DNA of 64,000 bases from Plumapathes pennacea (lineage: Eukaryota > Cnidaria > Anthozoa > Antipatharia > Myriopathidae), in the NCBI GenBank assembly GCA_964036295.1, contig OZ038469.1:4294067-4358066 (forward strand). Direction: 5' to 3'. Under the pieces are notes generated by a model that was not told the DNA's origin, searched no databases, and saw only the letters and a list, made by a program, of their open reading frames with translations. Within the stretch, counting starts at the first letter, position 1. Every line of letters starts with the position of its first letter. The position numbers and the translations under genes were made by a program. Positions 36,864 to 48,176 of this stretch are shown one piece after another.

Positions 36864-37542
36864 ATCCAACTCATCACTTGTGACCAGGGCTCCGCAAGCA
36901 ATAATGTCCGAGAGAACCTGATTACAAGCTTTGCGGTCTTGCGTCATTTTCCCGCGAATTTTCTAACAAAAAGAGCAGCTGCAGAGATCGGCTATATTAA
37001 TCGATATCTAAATAAAATGCAGATTGATATTTATACAAGACGGGATTTTTTCTACTTCAAAAAACGTGAAAGTAAAGATTAGGGCTACTGAATCAGTAAT
37101 AATTTTCTGTAATCACAATCAGTCCTCATTGAAACGACGATCTTCACGTGGCTTTCTTTTCTTTAGTTATTCAGGCAATAAACTGTGGGGACTTCACTCG
37201 GTGAGAAAAACAACTTCATAATTTTCGTGGCGTGTGGGATTTTTTTTCACTCAAACTTTGACAAATGATTTAGAGCTGCGTTCATTTTGAGCGTGCTTTT
37301 TGGCTGATTAGAAAACAATGCGCAGAATCGTCGAGGATCCATAGTGGACGAGCCGCGCTACACAGCAAATAAAGTTAATAGTATATACCACACAAGTGAA
37401 TAGGGCTTTTCGCGCGCTCTGTTTGGCTCCTCAATCTCGGAATATCCACCGCTATTCACCGACACTGAGGAGAATAATTGTTAATTAAAGTGGATACCCT
37501 GAAGTGAACCGCTTATCGTCGGCATTTTTACAGTGCCGCCTC

Positions 37543-37591
<49 letters not shown>

Positions 37592-37794
37592 AGTCAAATG
37601 TTAGTGAAGTTGTTTGCTATCACTCATCGATATAATGAAATGCCCTTTTTTGACGGCTGTTTATATCACTACATATATCTGGACAAGACATATACACAGA
37701 TCCCAAATTGTTTCGTTTATTAGCAACCGTAAGCTACCTGTTGCTGATTACAAGAAAAGCTTACTAGTTCCTGTGACACAAAGCCAGCCCCTCC
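36859..37794. other. COG2 5' flank; partial MITE and poly-T
   Basis: A half copy of the element with TATACCACACAAGTGAATAG ends lies at about 37378-37450; its full form is at 38888-39083. A 46-bp poly-T tract lies at 37544-37589. No gene is seen between the COG2 start and the methyltransferase terminal exon. Confidence 0.5.
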
Positions 37795-38492
37795 TCAAAC
37801 ACGTTTAAGGAATGCATTGGAGTTGTTGGTTCCGTTGTATCCGTGCAGAGCATAGAAATAAAAAAGATACTCTGTAAATAACTACAGTAAATTACACGGG
37901 GAATTTTTTCCCCTCCCTGGGGAAAGTTTTAGCCAACCTGGGCCCTGGTGAACTTTTGTATTTTACCTGCCCAGTTTTTGTCCCCCGTGGTGTTCTGGTG
38001 TGCTTTTTACCTCCCCGGTGGAATCTTAATAAAACATATATAGTATTTACAATATTCTGACCTGGCGTTTTTGCCAAAATGAACATCCAGATCTCACCAG
38101 GTTTGTTACAGAGGGGTGTAACTTGTTTTCATTACAGCATTATCTCAACTGGACATGCGTCACACTCAGTACTTACCCAAAGAAGTCCGCGTATCGTTGA
38201 TCCACGACGTAGTGATCAGAGTAGTCCTTCATAAACGCTTTCAAAGTATTTAACTTGGCGGGACCCCATTCTGTGTATTCGAGCTCTGCCAACAGCCCTT
38301 CACCCAGCCTTCCGTTAATATTTGGAGTCGTGTCCTCCACAATCATGTAGTCGCCAGGTTACAGGAATCTGTCAAAGAACTTCAACACTCCCACCACGTT
38401 TGCATGACAGTCCTCTACTACAAACCATGGGTGTGGAAGCTCCTGGAGAGGGAGAGAGAAAGAGAGAAGAGGAGGTTACCGATAAGGCAGCA

Positions 38493-38732
38493 GGGCCCGG
38501 TTTTTCGAAAGTCGATTAAGCTAATCCAGGATTAACAAAATTCTTTCTCTCGACCTCTCTCCCAATAAACAGCAAGGTTTTGTTCGAAGATGGATTAGAA
38601 AGCTTGTTCCAGCTTAAAACGTTATCAAGAAAGTCGTTGTGGACGAAACTTTACGTTTTCTGGCTAAAGAATGACAAGAAAGCTTAGACCTAATCCAAGA
38701 TTAGCCTAATCGTGCTTTAGAAAACCGGGCCC
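38493..38732. mobile_element. GGGCCCGG MITE family, full copy
   Basis: The left end GGGCCCGGTTTTTCGAAAG and the right end CTTTAGAAAACCGGGCCC form terminal inverted repeats, followed inward by TTAGGCTAATC/GATTAAGCTAATC. It is 240 bp and closely related to 53465-53706. Confidence 0.8.
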
Positions 38733-38825
38733 AGGTGACTAGTTGAGCGCGGTCAATTAATCCTGATACCCCCAAGCTCAAAACACAGATTCTCTTAACC
38801 TTTTAAAAAGAAACAGTTTGAGTGA

Positions 38826-39200
38826 TATACAGTGGAACCCTAATATAACGAACCCCTTTATGATGAAGCCCCCCGTATAATTGTTTTAGTATATACCTCA
38901 CAAGTTTAATAGCCAACTCCCAAATAGCTATTTTATTTCCGACGAAAGTGGGCAAATATTGGGTTCGCGCGCCATTTTGTTTTACCGGAAGCCGCCGGGA
39001 GGTGAATAGTACTTGATATTCCGAGATTGAGGAGCCAATCAGAGCGCGCGAAAAGCACTATTCACTTGTGTGGTATATACTAACGAACGATATTCTTCAG
39101 CCCGGCCGGCAAAGTTACAGTAAAATGTATGGAACAGAACCCGATAACACGAACACCCGCTATAACGAACACAAATTCCCAGTCCCTTGACCTTCGTTAT
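38826..39200. mobile_element. Nested elements: TATAACGAAC repeat split by a TATATAC-ended MITE
   Basis: An outer repeat with TATAACGAAC motifs (38835-38880 and 39085-39200) is interrupted by an element at about 38888-39083. The ends of the inner element, AGTATATACCTCACAAGT and ACTTGTGTGGTATATACT, are inverted repeats. Confidence 0.65.
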
Positions 39201-39223
39201 ATCGGTGAATCAACTGTGCGTTG

Positions 39224-39366
39224 ATGAGGGTAATGGAACGCCGTGAAAGAGACAATAGCTGACGTTTCGAGCGCTAGCCCTACGCCAGAGCAAATGATTC
39301 GCTCTGACGAAGGGCTAGCGCTCGAAACGCCAGCTATTGTCTCTTTCACGGCGTTCCATAGCCCTC
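39224..39366. repeat. Long inverted repeat with GCTCGAAACGTCAGC core
   Basis: The left arm TGATGAGGGTAATGGAACGC to GCTAGCCCT pairs with the right arm from AGGGCTAGC to GCGTTCCATAGCCCTCATCA. Arms are about 65 bp, nearly perfect, around a GAATCATTTGCTC-like loop. Confidence 0.8.
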
Positions 39367-40750
39367 ATCAACACACAGTTGATTCACCAGTTTGTCTTCC
39401 GCCACGCCGACGCAGTCAACCTAGTTCTTTTAAGAGCTGGTATTACACTCTTCGTTATATCGGGTTGTTACTGAAGTAAGAATGAATAGTGTAATCAGCA
39501 TTCATCTAAGTATGTATTAACCCTTTCACTCCTGAGAGCGATCAACTTCAATTTTCTCCTTTAGTTTTTTTAGGAGAGATATATTATACAGTATGGAGAA
39601 TTTGCTACTTCATACTTTGTTCAAATGAAAGCTGATTGGCAGGGTAATTCTCATTACATTGCTCATACACTTTTTTCTCGAATGATTGGGAGAATTTGTA
39701 TTATGAGCTCAGGAATGAAAGTGTTAAGAGGCAACTTCTCTATCCCGTATGACTATTCACTGGTTAGAAATTGAAGGAGAAAGATGAAGTTGCTCGCGCT
39801 TGGAGCTTTCTCAAAACGTCGACGCTAAGATGATCACGTGCCTCGAAACGCTTTTAATGTGAACAAAAACTTTTCAAAGGGGAGAAAAAGGTTGTGTTTT
39901 CAAGCCAATCGGTTTAGTGTGGACAGACAAAAACCAGTCGAAAAAAGCTGTTATGTGGACGGAGAAATGTTTCAAAAGGGAAAAAAAAGTCATTTTCAAA
40001 CGAAAGGACATGGCCCGGCATGCATGCAACAATCATAATCCCGAACCCGCAAAAAAAAAAAAAAAAAAAAACTGACTCCATCACCTGGAGCTGTTTCTCT
40101 GGGAATAACTCTTCGATGCGGTTCACATCTCCTTCAACAAACGTGATATCTTTACACGATTTCGCCTCTGCGTGAACATTCCTCAAGCTGATGTCTAGCG
40201 AGAACACGTGAGCATCACAGCCATACGACTTTAGCATGTCCGCCATCCATAGCGCGGAACCCCCCGAGAAAGCTCCGATTTCAAACACCGTACGAGGTTT
40301 GAGCTCCCACAGCAGCTGCTGATAAATAACCAGATCCAGTGCGTCTTTCATTACGTCAACTCCTTTCCATTGGGTCAAGTATTTTCCTGTGAAAGTATCC
40401 AAATGTCCTACATGGTATAAGCATTTAAACATTTAAGCATTTAAGGTTGACAGCATTATTTGGTAAAGGGCGCCGTTTACAATCTGCCATTTTATCGCAC
40501 TTCTGATTGGTCTCTTCTTAAGTACAGTCAAGCCCATCCTACGGAAATATGTCGGGTTTTCGAGGTCAAAATTAAGTATGTAATCGTTCATTAGTTTGAC
40601 TAATGAATAATATCTTCTTACACTAACTTCATAATCAGCTACATCTTCACTTACATCTTGCTCTAATCTTCTCGAAAGGTCGATAAGATGCAAGCGAAGA
40701 GTTTGCAAAAACTGACACTGTTCCAACGAAAGACTCATCCTTCGTGCCCT

Positions 40751-40938
40751 GACAAGTCGCTGATGTTAGTGACAGCGCTAAATCCGCACATCGCGGGTAT
40801 GACAATGCGGCCAAGATCGCGAAGAAGGCTCACAAGGAGGGCACCACGTTAAAGGAGGCCGCTATTTCCTTGGGGTTGTTGACGTCGGAGCAGTTTGATC
40901 AGTGGGTTAAGCCCGAGGACATGCTCGGACCGAAGTGA
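40751..40938 (+). pseudogene. Fumarate hydratase 3'-end fragment at the duplication junction
   Basis: This copies the last about 186 coding bases of fumarase exon 8, including the C-terminal codons for MLGPK and the stop at 40936-40938. A 2-bp insertion (CATCGCGGGT against CATCGGGT) near 40790 shifts the frame, and the first seven exons are absent. It marks the left end of unit B. It cannot encode an enzyme. Confidence 0.92.
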
Positions 40939-40960
40939 ATGCCGGGATAGCAAACCTTTT

Positions 40961-41119
40961 CTATTTCAAACGAATCTTGAAAAATTTCGCTAATCAGTAG
41001 CAACGCTTTTTGCTTCTTTTTCGTTCCAGTATATATGACCGTCATATATACTGGAACGAAAAAGAAGCAAAAAGCGTTGCTACTGATTAGCGAAATTTTT
41101 CAAGATTCGTTTGAAATAG
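40961..41119. repeat. Perfect palindrome, two 79-bp arms with 1-bp spacer
   Basis: Bases 40961-41039 and 41041-41119 are exact reverse complements around C41040. The arms start CTATTTCAAACGAATC and meet at CAGTATATATGAC. It interrupts sequence that is continuous in unit A just after the fumarase stop (about 11560-11616). Confidence 0.92.
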
Positions 41120-44100
41120 ACTGCAGGGGTACAATCTTGGACAAAAGTGTTGACACATTCTCCCCTCCACCCATTCAATGTTGATAAATTAATTATTTAG
41201 CAACGATTTTCCGTCAAAGTCTTACCGGAACTCTTCCAACTTCAAGCTACAACATAGATACGGGGAGGGGGGGGGGTGATTAAAAGCAGTTTTCTTCGGA
41301 ACTGGTGACTCACAGCATGGTAGTTTTGACAAAAGTACGACATTTAAAGCATGTGTCAACACATTTTGTCCGGGATTGTAGCTCAAACCCTTTCCGCTGT
41401 CTTGCTTGGTTTCGAATGTTAACTCGTGGAAAACAACGAAGTTAGGAGCTAATACGTATCACGAGGTGTTCATTTAAGTGTGCAACTTGGCACCAAATAA
41501 AATTTACTCTGGTTATATGGTTTGTGGTTTATTGTAATTTCTTTCTTTGCCGTTCGTTCATATTCTTTTCTTCGTGATTATTTCAAATATTGCTTCTTTG
41601 TGTAATTATTTCGTCAGAACGCAAAACGCAGCTTCATTTGGCTTGCGCTATATTAATACTGAAGCGGCCATACTCGTGCTTGGTTTATCCACTGATGACA
41701 TCACGTTACTTTCAGAGACCCGCTTCTCTCGTGCTCTCCCGGACAACAGCCCGCGTGCATCCATAACTCGACAGACACACGCTTATCATGCACGAATTAT
41801 TAAGATTGTTTTTTTTTTTCCTTTTTGAATCCATTTCAAGCATCTCGAACGCAGTTTACAGCGTCAGTATGCGAGAATTTGTCGCGTCAGAAATCCAAAC
41901 CACACACAATGTCTTATTACCGGCTGAATGAGTCCATATAAGAAATGAGGAGGCCTGGGAAAGTGCGTTACACACACAAATGAGTCAAGCTTAGCGTATT
42001 ATTATATAGAGAATGTATTCTTTGCTTCAGGTTATCCAGCTACCTTTCTATAGGCGGATCTTTGCTTGCGTATTTGCCTCCGGGGATATGTTGTTGCGTA
42101 ACTCAAGATTTTAAGAGAATGTATGGGGACTTTTAACAATTACGGAAAATTATAGCATTTGGTAATGAAACTCAAAATATAACGTTCTGAATCTGTTAGT
42201 TGTGGTCTCTTGTGTCTCTTGTGTTTCTTTTAAGCTGCTACGCCAGTATTGGTGGTCGAAAAATTGACGTGTGCTGCCAAAGGCTCGCCTTTGAGTTCGT
42301 CGGGCATGTGCGTAAAACATCAGAGGGTATGGGTACGAGCCTTGCAAACATACTACAATCTTAGGTTCGTGCGCATGCGCGGCGAGCGATTATTCAATTG
42401 GTCTATGCACCGAATATTTATTGAATGGTTTATAATACCGTGGGAACTATCCTCCAGTCTACGCATGCTCTATTCCTTGCTTCCAGAAACATGGTATGGT
42501 GTACACATTAGAAGAAGCTGGACGATAACGGCAACATGGACAGAACAGCAAGATACATCTACAATCGACCAAAGGCAAGTGCTAACTAAATCGATCTGAA
42601 GATTTTTTCTCAATGTGAACGTGTACCAAACAATTTCGGATATAGTCCACTTCAGCAACCGAAGTGAGAACGCGCCCTTAACAAGAGAACAAAGGAAGCG
42701 CGTGGATTCATCTTAGCGTTTACATGTGCTTTCATGTGAAACATATTCAAGCCCCTTGATTTTAGGTGAAACGTGAATGACTTTTTATGAACTGAATACA
42801 ATATGTACTTTTCTCAGCAAGGCACAATGGATCCAACCGAACCCAAATGGATCCCTCTAAGATCGAGACCTGAGATTGATGCCTAGATCGTACTGGGGCG
42901 CATCCACACGGTCGAAAATCGCTTTGAACTTTAGCCCTGATTTTTTTTCTGCCCTCGTTGGCTGTCTACAAAATGCTTGGGATACTCTCTTCGGGCGAAA
43001 TTAGCTAAAACAACACTTTAAGATATTGTGTTTAATGACGCTATGAAACTGTGGCGGCTTGTATTTAGATGTTCATACCGTTACAATATGTCACGCTAGA
43101 ATGGTTTACTTCAAAAGCCCTGCACGTAGCACGTGTAATCCATGTGCTCGAATAAACTTAAACGGCATTCGACGTTTTTGGAACATTACAGGTGATACAT
43201 GAATACATAGTGCTTTTTTGTGCAGTCATAAGTAAAATATCAATGCAACGTCAAAATAATATGCATCATTTCATCAAACATACTGATCTTCGTTCTTTAT
43301 GGTGTTTTACTAGCACACTTTCAGAGACACTATCCTTAATTTTAGGTTTGTAATGCTGACTTGTTCAGCGCTCTACCGGTACCCGTGAATTCTCGCCTGT
43401 CTGCCCACAACGAATATGACGATGACGGCATATTGCTGAGCATGCGCATGTTGTCACAGAGTCATTCTTCGAAGTGAGTCCTTCGTAAAGGTTTATCACT
43501 TTTCGAGACACGTTTTGGAGTACAATGGTAGAATAAGGACATGGAACCAGGAGTGATCATAATATTTGGCAAATGAAGGCCCTCAGACATCTTTTGAAAA
43601 GGAAGAAAGCGAAAAAAGGTACGAATTTCAAACTGTGCTAGGTAGCTGCTGAAGGAGAAGGATATAATGTATTGAAATCGCCTTGTGAAAACTTAGATCT
43701 TTAGATTCTGAGTTTACCTGTTGTACCTATTACTGTAAGTCAAATGTCTGTATCACAAGCCTTACCAATGAGACACTCGTCATTCATTTCCTGATTCAAA
43801 ATTTTGCCCACTTCGCTTTCATCAGATTTTCATGCTCGATGTAGACAAAAAATAAACCATCCCTTCTCCCTCTCTCTTTCTCGTTTTCTGCTTTTTATTA
43901 CCATTAGTTGTTCTGAAAGAGCCTATGTAATGACAAGGGTTGTAAAAGGGCAGAGCTAAGGGTTAACATGAGAGAGAGAGAGGAAGAGGGCATGGCAGTT
44001 ATATTACACATTCACTTTATAAGTTTCATTGTTTAGTTTGAGAACGAAACCTTTCAAAAAACAATTAATAATGCTGGTTTTGCAAGACAACCGTGTTTAG

Positions 44101-44762
44101 TATTAGACTTCATTGAACCGTCAACGAAGTGTTGACTAAAGTGCGCAGTCCAGTATTGCCAGGTTATTTTCTCGACGTACACCTTTGCTGCATTCGAATA
44201 AGGCACGCCATGGAGGTTTTCCAAAAATTTCCCAAGTGCGTTAAACCGATTTGCCCTTGTCTTTCACTTCAATTTATACCCTTTTTTTTTTATTTAACTG
44301 TCGCATACGATTTTCTTACGACACAAATTGCATCCTGTAAATCAACCATACGACGTGGTGGCGTACGTTGCATGCGACACCAAAATAGTAGTAGGATTTT
44401 AAAACAGGTTAGGCCGATTTACGCGGTACGATTTTTGCTTACGACTGCAGTAAACACAATACACCTGAAGACGATTTTACAGACTTTGTTTAGAACTATA
44501 AAAAATTATAGTGAAGTAAATGCGAGTTTGAATTAACCCATCGGGCTGGTAAACTGACAAATTTTCTGTGGTAAATGTTTCACGACATAGTACGACGGAC
44601 AAGTCAGAATAAATTTGTTGATTGGAAGGAAAAATATGGTTCTACGTCATATCTGGGAATCTCTTTTATAGCTTTTTTCTTCCCCAACTTTTATATTCTG
44701 ACGAAACCAGCCCGCAACAACACTCAGGCTTCTAAGGCGAAAATAGAAAATTTCCCACTCTC
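41120..44762. other. Diverged unit B sequence without an established gene
   Basis: Blocks match 11600-16500 of unit A. The ORFs at 41547-41828, 42249-42599 and 44129-44536 do not correspond to conserved frames in A and are not called. A G-run lies near 41262-41277. Confidence 0.45.
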
Positions 44763-45402
44763 CTGGCAAAACACGGCAACATCGCGCGGACACAAAAAGT
44801 GTTACTGAAGTTTTTAAGGAACATATTTTGTGTCAGCAACAAATGTTTCGCGCGTGGTAAAACGGAGCAACATTTGAGAAGCATGCGCGCGCAAGCAATG
44901 TTCCACAATGTGTCCTCGCTTTGTGCCAGGCCTTTAGTTTCGCCAAGTGTAAATTTGAATTGACCATGCATCTGTAGTGCTCATATTGTACATTCTGTAC
45001 GAGTTTCTACTTTTAGACAGCAAAACATTTATATGCCTACACAAAGAAACAGCTACAAAACAGTATATCTGTAGTTTCACAAATCCATGTCTGGAGTAAG
45101 TAGAAAAGCAGTCATGCTTACTACAATGAACCCAGTCATTGTTGTCAGCTTTGGCCTGGCAAAACGAGGACACATTTTGGCGGCAAAGTTTTAGCGCGCG
45201 CATGTTTCCCAAACATTACCCAGTTTTGCCACGCGAGAAACATTTGTTGCCGACACAAATTTTGTGTCCTTGACGAAAAAAATGTTCCTCATGAAAAACT
45301 TCAGAAACGTTTGTTTTGTCCACACTGAGCGCAAATTGTCTCCGCATGTGCTGCCCACCATGGAAACATGCTGCCGCAACAATGCGTCCTCGTTTTGGCA
45401 GG
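44763..45402. mobile_element. Imperfect inverted-repeat element
   Basis: The left region CTCCTGGCAAAACACGG and the right region CGTCCTCGTTTTGGCAGG pair imperfectly. Internal GTGTCCTCG/CGAGGACAC and AACATTTG/CAAATGTT steps add further pairing. No transposase is seen; boundaries are approximate. Confidence 0.4.
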
Positions 45403-45624
45403 TTATTTGTCAGTCTGTGCAGGTGTTCCAAATAATAGCCGAAACTTGCTTACTCGTTCGGAACTGAAAAATTCAATGCTAATCAGGAAAATTCCATTGT
45501 TCTGATTTTTTAGTTCCAAACGAGTAAGTTTATAAAATGCGGGCTGAACACACGACAGGCCTATTGGTGCTGAATCATGTAACTCATTGAGCCACTTTTA
45601 CAATCATGCTCACTAGAAATTAGC

Positions 45625-46790
45625 AACCTCGTTCCCAGGCTCTTTCGTCTCCCGGGCCACGCCCCCGAAGAAAGGCCCTGGTTCAGGCTGGTCACGTGTC
45701 GGCCAGAATCTGGCCGGTTGCAAAAAAAGAAACCGAGGGAGGGGCCGTTAAGTCGAAAATTTGCTCTACTCTGTCCACTAGGGAAGGAAACATTTTGGCC
45801 TCGCCGCTTTCGACACCAAATTTGCATAATGTTTGCTGAATCGCACGTGCGCCTGCAGCGTTCAGAAGTCGCGCTGCCCATAATACAATTTCTCTGCAGC
45901 TTGGCGACTAAAAGTATACCTAAACGTAAAGACATGCGGGCAACTTAAATGTGGAGTTCTAAAACGAAACTTGCTTTTGGCTGCCAAAATACATTTTGAA
46001 TTTCGCGGTCTAATGCGATGCATGGCTGCGCACCAAGAATATTTAACTTCTTGCTTTGAAGATTATTCTTGGATTTTACTCAAATTGCACTCAAAATGAA
46101 TGTTTATGTGATGGAAAATTCGTGAGGCAACATCTTGTTTTGCGTGGTATTCAAGTACAAGGAAAAACAAAATTTGGAAAATTTTGGCGTTTTACTAATT
46201 AGGAGTTGTTGGTCGCTGTTGATTAACAAGTGGCTCTGCGCTTCCCTGGGAAGCGCCCTCGTGTTTAACACCTCTCGCGTTTGTGTCACAGTACGAAATC
46301 AGGTTCAACTTGGGAGGGCAAATGCTACACTCTGTGACCCCGAAAAAGGTTTACGCGGCTTCTAGCAACCAGTCAAGTTGCTGCAGGCTTTGCCGTTCTG
46401 TGAAAGAACAACGCAAAAATTAATTTTGTCGAACAAAAGTTCTGGAAGGAGATGAAAAATTATAGACTTTCCGTATCTCGTTGGCAGCACAGCGACAGTA
46501 TCTCTTCCAGAATAAATTGCTTCCAAGCACTTAACTTGTTTCGGCTTGAGAATTTTGTTCCAGTAGCTGCTATTAACAATAGCGTGATGAAGACTGCTAA
46601 AGAACATGGCGGATGTGTCGTTTGTTCCAGCCTCGTTTAGATTTCGACAAACGCACAGCACGACAAATTCATTTGATAAAGGGACCCCTCCCAGCAATTT
46701 ATTTTTGTTAGCGATGCACGTGACCAGCCTGAACCAGGGTCTTTCTTCGGGGACGTGGCCCGGGAGACGAAAGAGCCTGGGAACGAGGTT
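45625..46790. mobile_element. DNA transposon derivative with 74-bp terminal inverted repeats and a RecQ-like fragment
   Basis: The left arm at 45625-45698 starts AACCTCGTTCCCAGGCTCTT. The right arm at 46717-46790 ends AAGAGCCTGGGAACGAGGTT and is its inverted repeat with few mismatches. The arms bound about 1.17 kb found only in unit B. The only coding trace is the helicase-like frame at 46362-46697. Some eukaryotic DNA transposons, such as cnidarian Kolobok-type elements, are associated with RecQ genes; assignment to that type is a guess. No clear target-site duplication was seen. Confidence 0.65.
46362..46697 (-). pseudogene. RecQ-family DNA helicase N-terminal fragment
   Basis: The frame of 111 residues contains, from about residue 50, a Q-motif-like LKPKQVKCLEAIYSG and a Walker A-like LPTRYGKSIIFHLLPELL at 71-88. 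RecQ helicases normally have G at the position of R74 in this loop. DEAH, the later helicase motifs and the RQC domain are all missing. It is an internal piece of a mobile-element or host RecQ gene, not a working helicase. Confidence 0.7.
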
Positions 46791-47911
46791 GAGAAATTAA
46801 TACTTTTTTCTCCCCACATAAATGAGTGCCTGTTAAGTAAATCTCTCTACTGGGCTTGTTTTTGTGTCTATATAACTGCATTAAACCTATAGAATAAGTT
46901 ATACACTCTGCCCGCCAAATTTTATCGTCTGGTGGCCCACCAGAAATTTGCGCTGTGCGAACTGCGCATGACTGTGAACGTGGCTCAATAAGTCAATGAG
47001 ATTGACTTGAAAGTGGATTTATACATATTTATATATATATATGCGTGTGCGAGATGTGTTGGAATGTAGCGGAGTCATAACGCCCCAAACTTTTTCACAA
47101 GTTCTCGCTTTTAACTAGTACTAGTACTACTAAAAGTACTTCAATGACTTATATGTCAGCCACGGAGGAAACAGAGGACACGAATACGGGACTACTTGTC
47201 TGGGCATGTCGGGCATGTTTGGGCCTGTCGGGGTTTCTTGAAACGGAATTTCGCATTGGTGTCGTATATTACAGGTCAGTTTATACACTTACTAGTGCTG
47301 AAACGTTTTAAGTAAGGTACTTGTAGCAGTTAAGGGATAAAATCCAAAAGCTGATCTAAGTTACACCACCGGCCCCCCGTCTGAATTCGCAACAAGGGCA
47401 AGAAGTTAATTTTAGAGTTATTCTCGCTTTTAGAAGGTACTTGTGATGGACATGCTTTCTTCCTTGGTAAACTAAAGGGCTATACAACAGTTTTGTTTTC
47501 GTAGCAAAACACAACCGTCAGCCGTCAGCGCTCGGTTTCATTTTCCATGTGCTTCCGTCACTCGTCTTTGCTGACCTTGGCACATTTGATAGTGAGAGTG
47601 GCTATCGCAAATATCAAGCAACTGCTTCAACAGACACATTTCTTGCACTAGCGTTTGTGCTTGCGTTGCTTGCAAAAACTGGGCTTAGGCACTAACAACG
47701 GTCTATTTAACTAACTTACTCAGTGATAGAAAAAAATGCAATGAACCGGAGTAACTACAGAATACCCCGCATTTTTTGGAGCACCCCTAGAAAACGGTGG
47801 ATACGCGGGTAAGGAGTCAAACTATACTCATCAGGAATAAATTAGAGTTAGACCATCCCTCCCCCTAAGTTTTTGAAAGTATATATGAAAGTGGATACGC
47901 GGCAAAGGACT
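46791..47911. other. Unit B intergenic, with a relative of the 18541 exon
   Basis: About 47148-47272 aligns with 18541-18695 of unit A, and 47272-47340 with its intron start. No other coding support is seen. Confidence 0.4.
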
Positions 47912-48176
47912 AAGTGGCTACGCGGCTACGCGGCTACGTGGCTATGTGGCTACGCGGCTATGTGGCTACGCGGCTATGTGGCTACGCGGCTATGTGGCTA
48001 CGTGGCTATATGGCTACGCGGCTACGTGGCTATGTGGCTACGCGGCTATGTGGCTACGCGGCTATGTGGCTACGCGGCTATGTGGCTACGTGGCTATGTG
48101 GCTACGTGGCTATGTGGCTACGTGGCTATGTGGCTACGTGGCTATGTGGCTACGCGGCTACGTAGCCGCGTAGCCA
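47912..48176. repeat. Minisatellite of GGCTACG-type 8-bp units
   Basis: Units GGCTACGC, GGCTATGT and GGCTACGT alternate for about 33 copies, mostly in 16-bp higher-order pairs. The array ends in a perfect 28-bp palindrome at 48148-48175. The three open plus-strand frames across it are repeat artefacts. Confidence 0.92.

Larger units (their letters stand above)
37795..40738 (-). pseudogene. Decayed CmcI/cephalosporin-hydroxylase-like SAM methyltransferase
   Basis: The segments read on the minus strand. 40738-40085 opens at an ATG at 40738, passes through an in-frame TAA at 40435-40433 and continues into the SAM-binding core. 38442-38177 begins ELPHPWFVVEDCHANVV. The last is 37840-37795, reading YNGTNNSNAFLKRV then stop. 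Core motifs are ALDLVIYQQLLWELKPRTV, EIGAFSGGSALWMADML (glycine-rich SAM motif I), FVEGDV and a later VVEDC/VEDTTPN pair, typical of the bacterial rhamnosyl O-methyltransferase/CmcI family (PF04989). A second in-frame TAA at 38361-38359 falls where family members usually have Lys before PGDY. No AG is visible at the acceptor of the last exon. The 5' end abuts the duplication junction, so upstream exons may be lost. Substrate unknown. A live gene with sequencing errors is possible but less likely. Confidence 0.75.
11355..40740. repeat. Unit A of a large tandem segmental duplication
   Basis: Blocks in this interval reappear in the same order and orientation from 40751 to the window end. Paired landmarks: 11355-11560 with 40751-40960 (fumarase 3' end); about 13670 with 42400; 15970-16115 with 43495-43625; 18640-18740 with 47220-47310; 21598-22019 with 54982-55395; 23840-23890 with 57245-57295; 26003-30680 with 58824-64000. 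The offset is about 27.5-29.4 kb in the first part and about 33.4 kb in the last. The left limit lies inside the last fumarase exon and the right limit at the methyltransferase 5' end. Confidence 0.85.

Noticed and set aside
37892-38086. 64-residue minus ORF as an exon of the methyltransferase
   Set aside because: It has no similarity to the family C-terminus and looks repeat-derived. The expected YNGT...LKRV ending lies further on at 37840-37795.
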